Positions 5,020 through 5,594 of a stretch of DNA of 5,594 nt are shown here, one piece after another. The notes under the pieces are model-generated. The model worked only from the letters and a program-made list of their open reading frames with translations. It did not search any database and was not told the DNA's origin. The DNA lies in the NCBI GenBank assembly GCA_035534495.1, contig DATLRW010000053.1, positions 1 to 5,594 on the forward strand, read 5' to 3'. The stretch is from JAKASX01 sp035534495. Lineage in GTDB: Bacteria; Acidobacteriota; Terriglobia; Acidiferrales; UBA7541. A program made the translations under genes and the position numbers. Position 1 is the first letter of the stretch. Each line of letters opens with the position of its first letter.

Positions 5020-5594
5020 TCATGCCGCTTGTCTCGCGAGCTCCGCATCTAGGAGGGCCACCATTTCTTCGAGTGACCACACGTGATCCGCAATCCCCGC
5101 TTCCATTGCGGGTGTGACGCGCAACGTCTGATGAACGCGGCAGAAATTGTAATGTATGTAGTGGAGCGCAACAGCGTGCCCGTGATTCTCGACCTTTTTG
5201 GAGAAAGCATTCGTCAGACGCGTGAATCGCCGCATCCCCATTCGCATCGTCAAATTCTGGCGTTCGATGTAGCTGGTGGAAATGTGCCTTGGATCAGGAC
5301 GGCCAGTGATCGCCACAGGTTTGCAGTCAACGCACTCCGCCGGGCCGTAGCGCGTTTCCGCTTCGGCGTCCGTGCCGTAAATCTTGACCAACATCGCGTA
5401 ATCAATCTCAGAACCGAAGGCGCTTTCTACTGCATTCAGATACACCCGATGGCCGTCCGTCGTTAGTTGAACGCGATGCGTGAGCCGCCCGGCCAGGTCG
5501 TGCATGAAGTCAACGGCCGTGCCAGCGCCGCGCGTTCCGAGCGCCCATGTCACGATTAGCTTTGTGTCCGCATCCATCGCGGCCCACGTCCACA
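5020..5594 (-). CDS. IS1-family transposase, C-terminal part (N-terminus outside window)
   Basis: The frame is open from the right edge (WTWAAMDADTKLIV) to TGA at 5020-5022. The Met at 5577 is internal because homologous proteins read through this WTW-A-x-DAD-K-LIV strand. The visible 190 or so residues include VQLTTDGHRVYL with the catalytic-type Asp (residue 41 from that Met) and ISTSYIERQNLTMRMGMRRFTR with the catalytic-type Glu (residue 105). NAFSKKVENHGHAVALHYIHYNFCRVHQTLRVTPAMEAGI closes the fold. This is the DDE transposase group commonly annotated as IS1 family. The first catalytic Asp, in a QCDE-like motif in relatives, lies outside. No frameshift or internal stop is seen, so the enzyme may be intact. 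It catalyses cut-and-paste or copy-type movement of its own element. Confidence 0.85.
   Translation of the reverse strand, partial: WTWAAMDADTKLIVTWALGTRGAGTAVDFMHDLAGRLTHRVQLTTDGHRVYLNAVESAFGSEIDYAMLVKIYGTDAEAETRYGPAECVDCKPVAITGRPDPRHISTSYIERQNLTMRMGMRRFTRLTNAFSKKVENHGHAVALHYIHYNFCRVHQTLRVTPAMEAGIADHVWSLEEMVALLDAELARQAA

Overview
The window most likely comes from an acidobacterium or a close relative. The main evidence is the C-terminus of a TonB-dependent receptor of the large 'QFRAEFFNALNH ... DPREMQFALKVIW' type, which is greatly expanded in Acidobacteriota. A secreted hypothetical protein of a type I associate with that phylum, the GC-rich codon use and short GCTTTAGC-type intergenic palindromes agree with this. 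The assignment is inference from family resemblance, because no marker gene is present.

Layout. Positions 1-489 (+) hold the end of the TonB-dependent receptor. A gap of about 310 bases follows, with a long GC-rich hairpin (509-563) and a possible 57-codon small ORF (625-798) that stops one base before the next gene. Positions 800-1885 (+) encode a secreted Kelch-repeat beta-propeller. A 155-base leader with two stem-loops precedes 2041-3510 (+), which encodes a second secreted beta-propeller of the LVIVD-repeat type. Its histidines recur at the start of several blades. The three genes point the same way and all act at or outside the inner membrane, so this half looks like a cell-envelope locus. 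No substrate can be read from the sequence.

Positions 3511-4133 contain no convincing gene but do contain mobile-DNA traces. These are a MITE-like repeat of about 139 bp with imperfect terminal inverted repeats starting at the LVIVD stop codon (3509-3647), a near-perfect 20-base palindrome flanked by a 9-base direct repeat (3708-3777), and a 40-base 3' piece of a tRNA-Lys gene on the minus strand (3872-3911). The tRNA piece breaks off exactly at the anticodon loop, the expected footprint of a tyrosine-recombinase element integrated in tRNA-Lys. The DNA to the right of 3911 may therefore be the inside of an integrated element.

The right part reads on the minus strand. It has a secreted protein of unknown function (4134-4952) and, immediately upstream, the C-terminal two-thirds or so of an IS1-family transposase (5020-5594), which runs off the window. 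The insertion sequence end lies about 45 bases from the start of the secreted-protein gene.

No complete new system is visible. The points most worth following are the tRNA-Lys attachment scar with its predicted island, the MITE-like repeat, and the histidine-rich LVIVD propeller with its structured leader.
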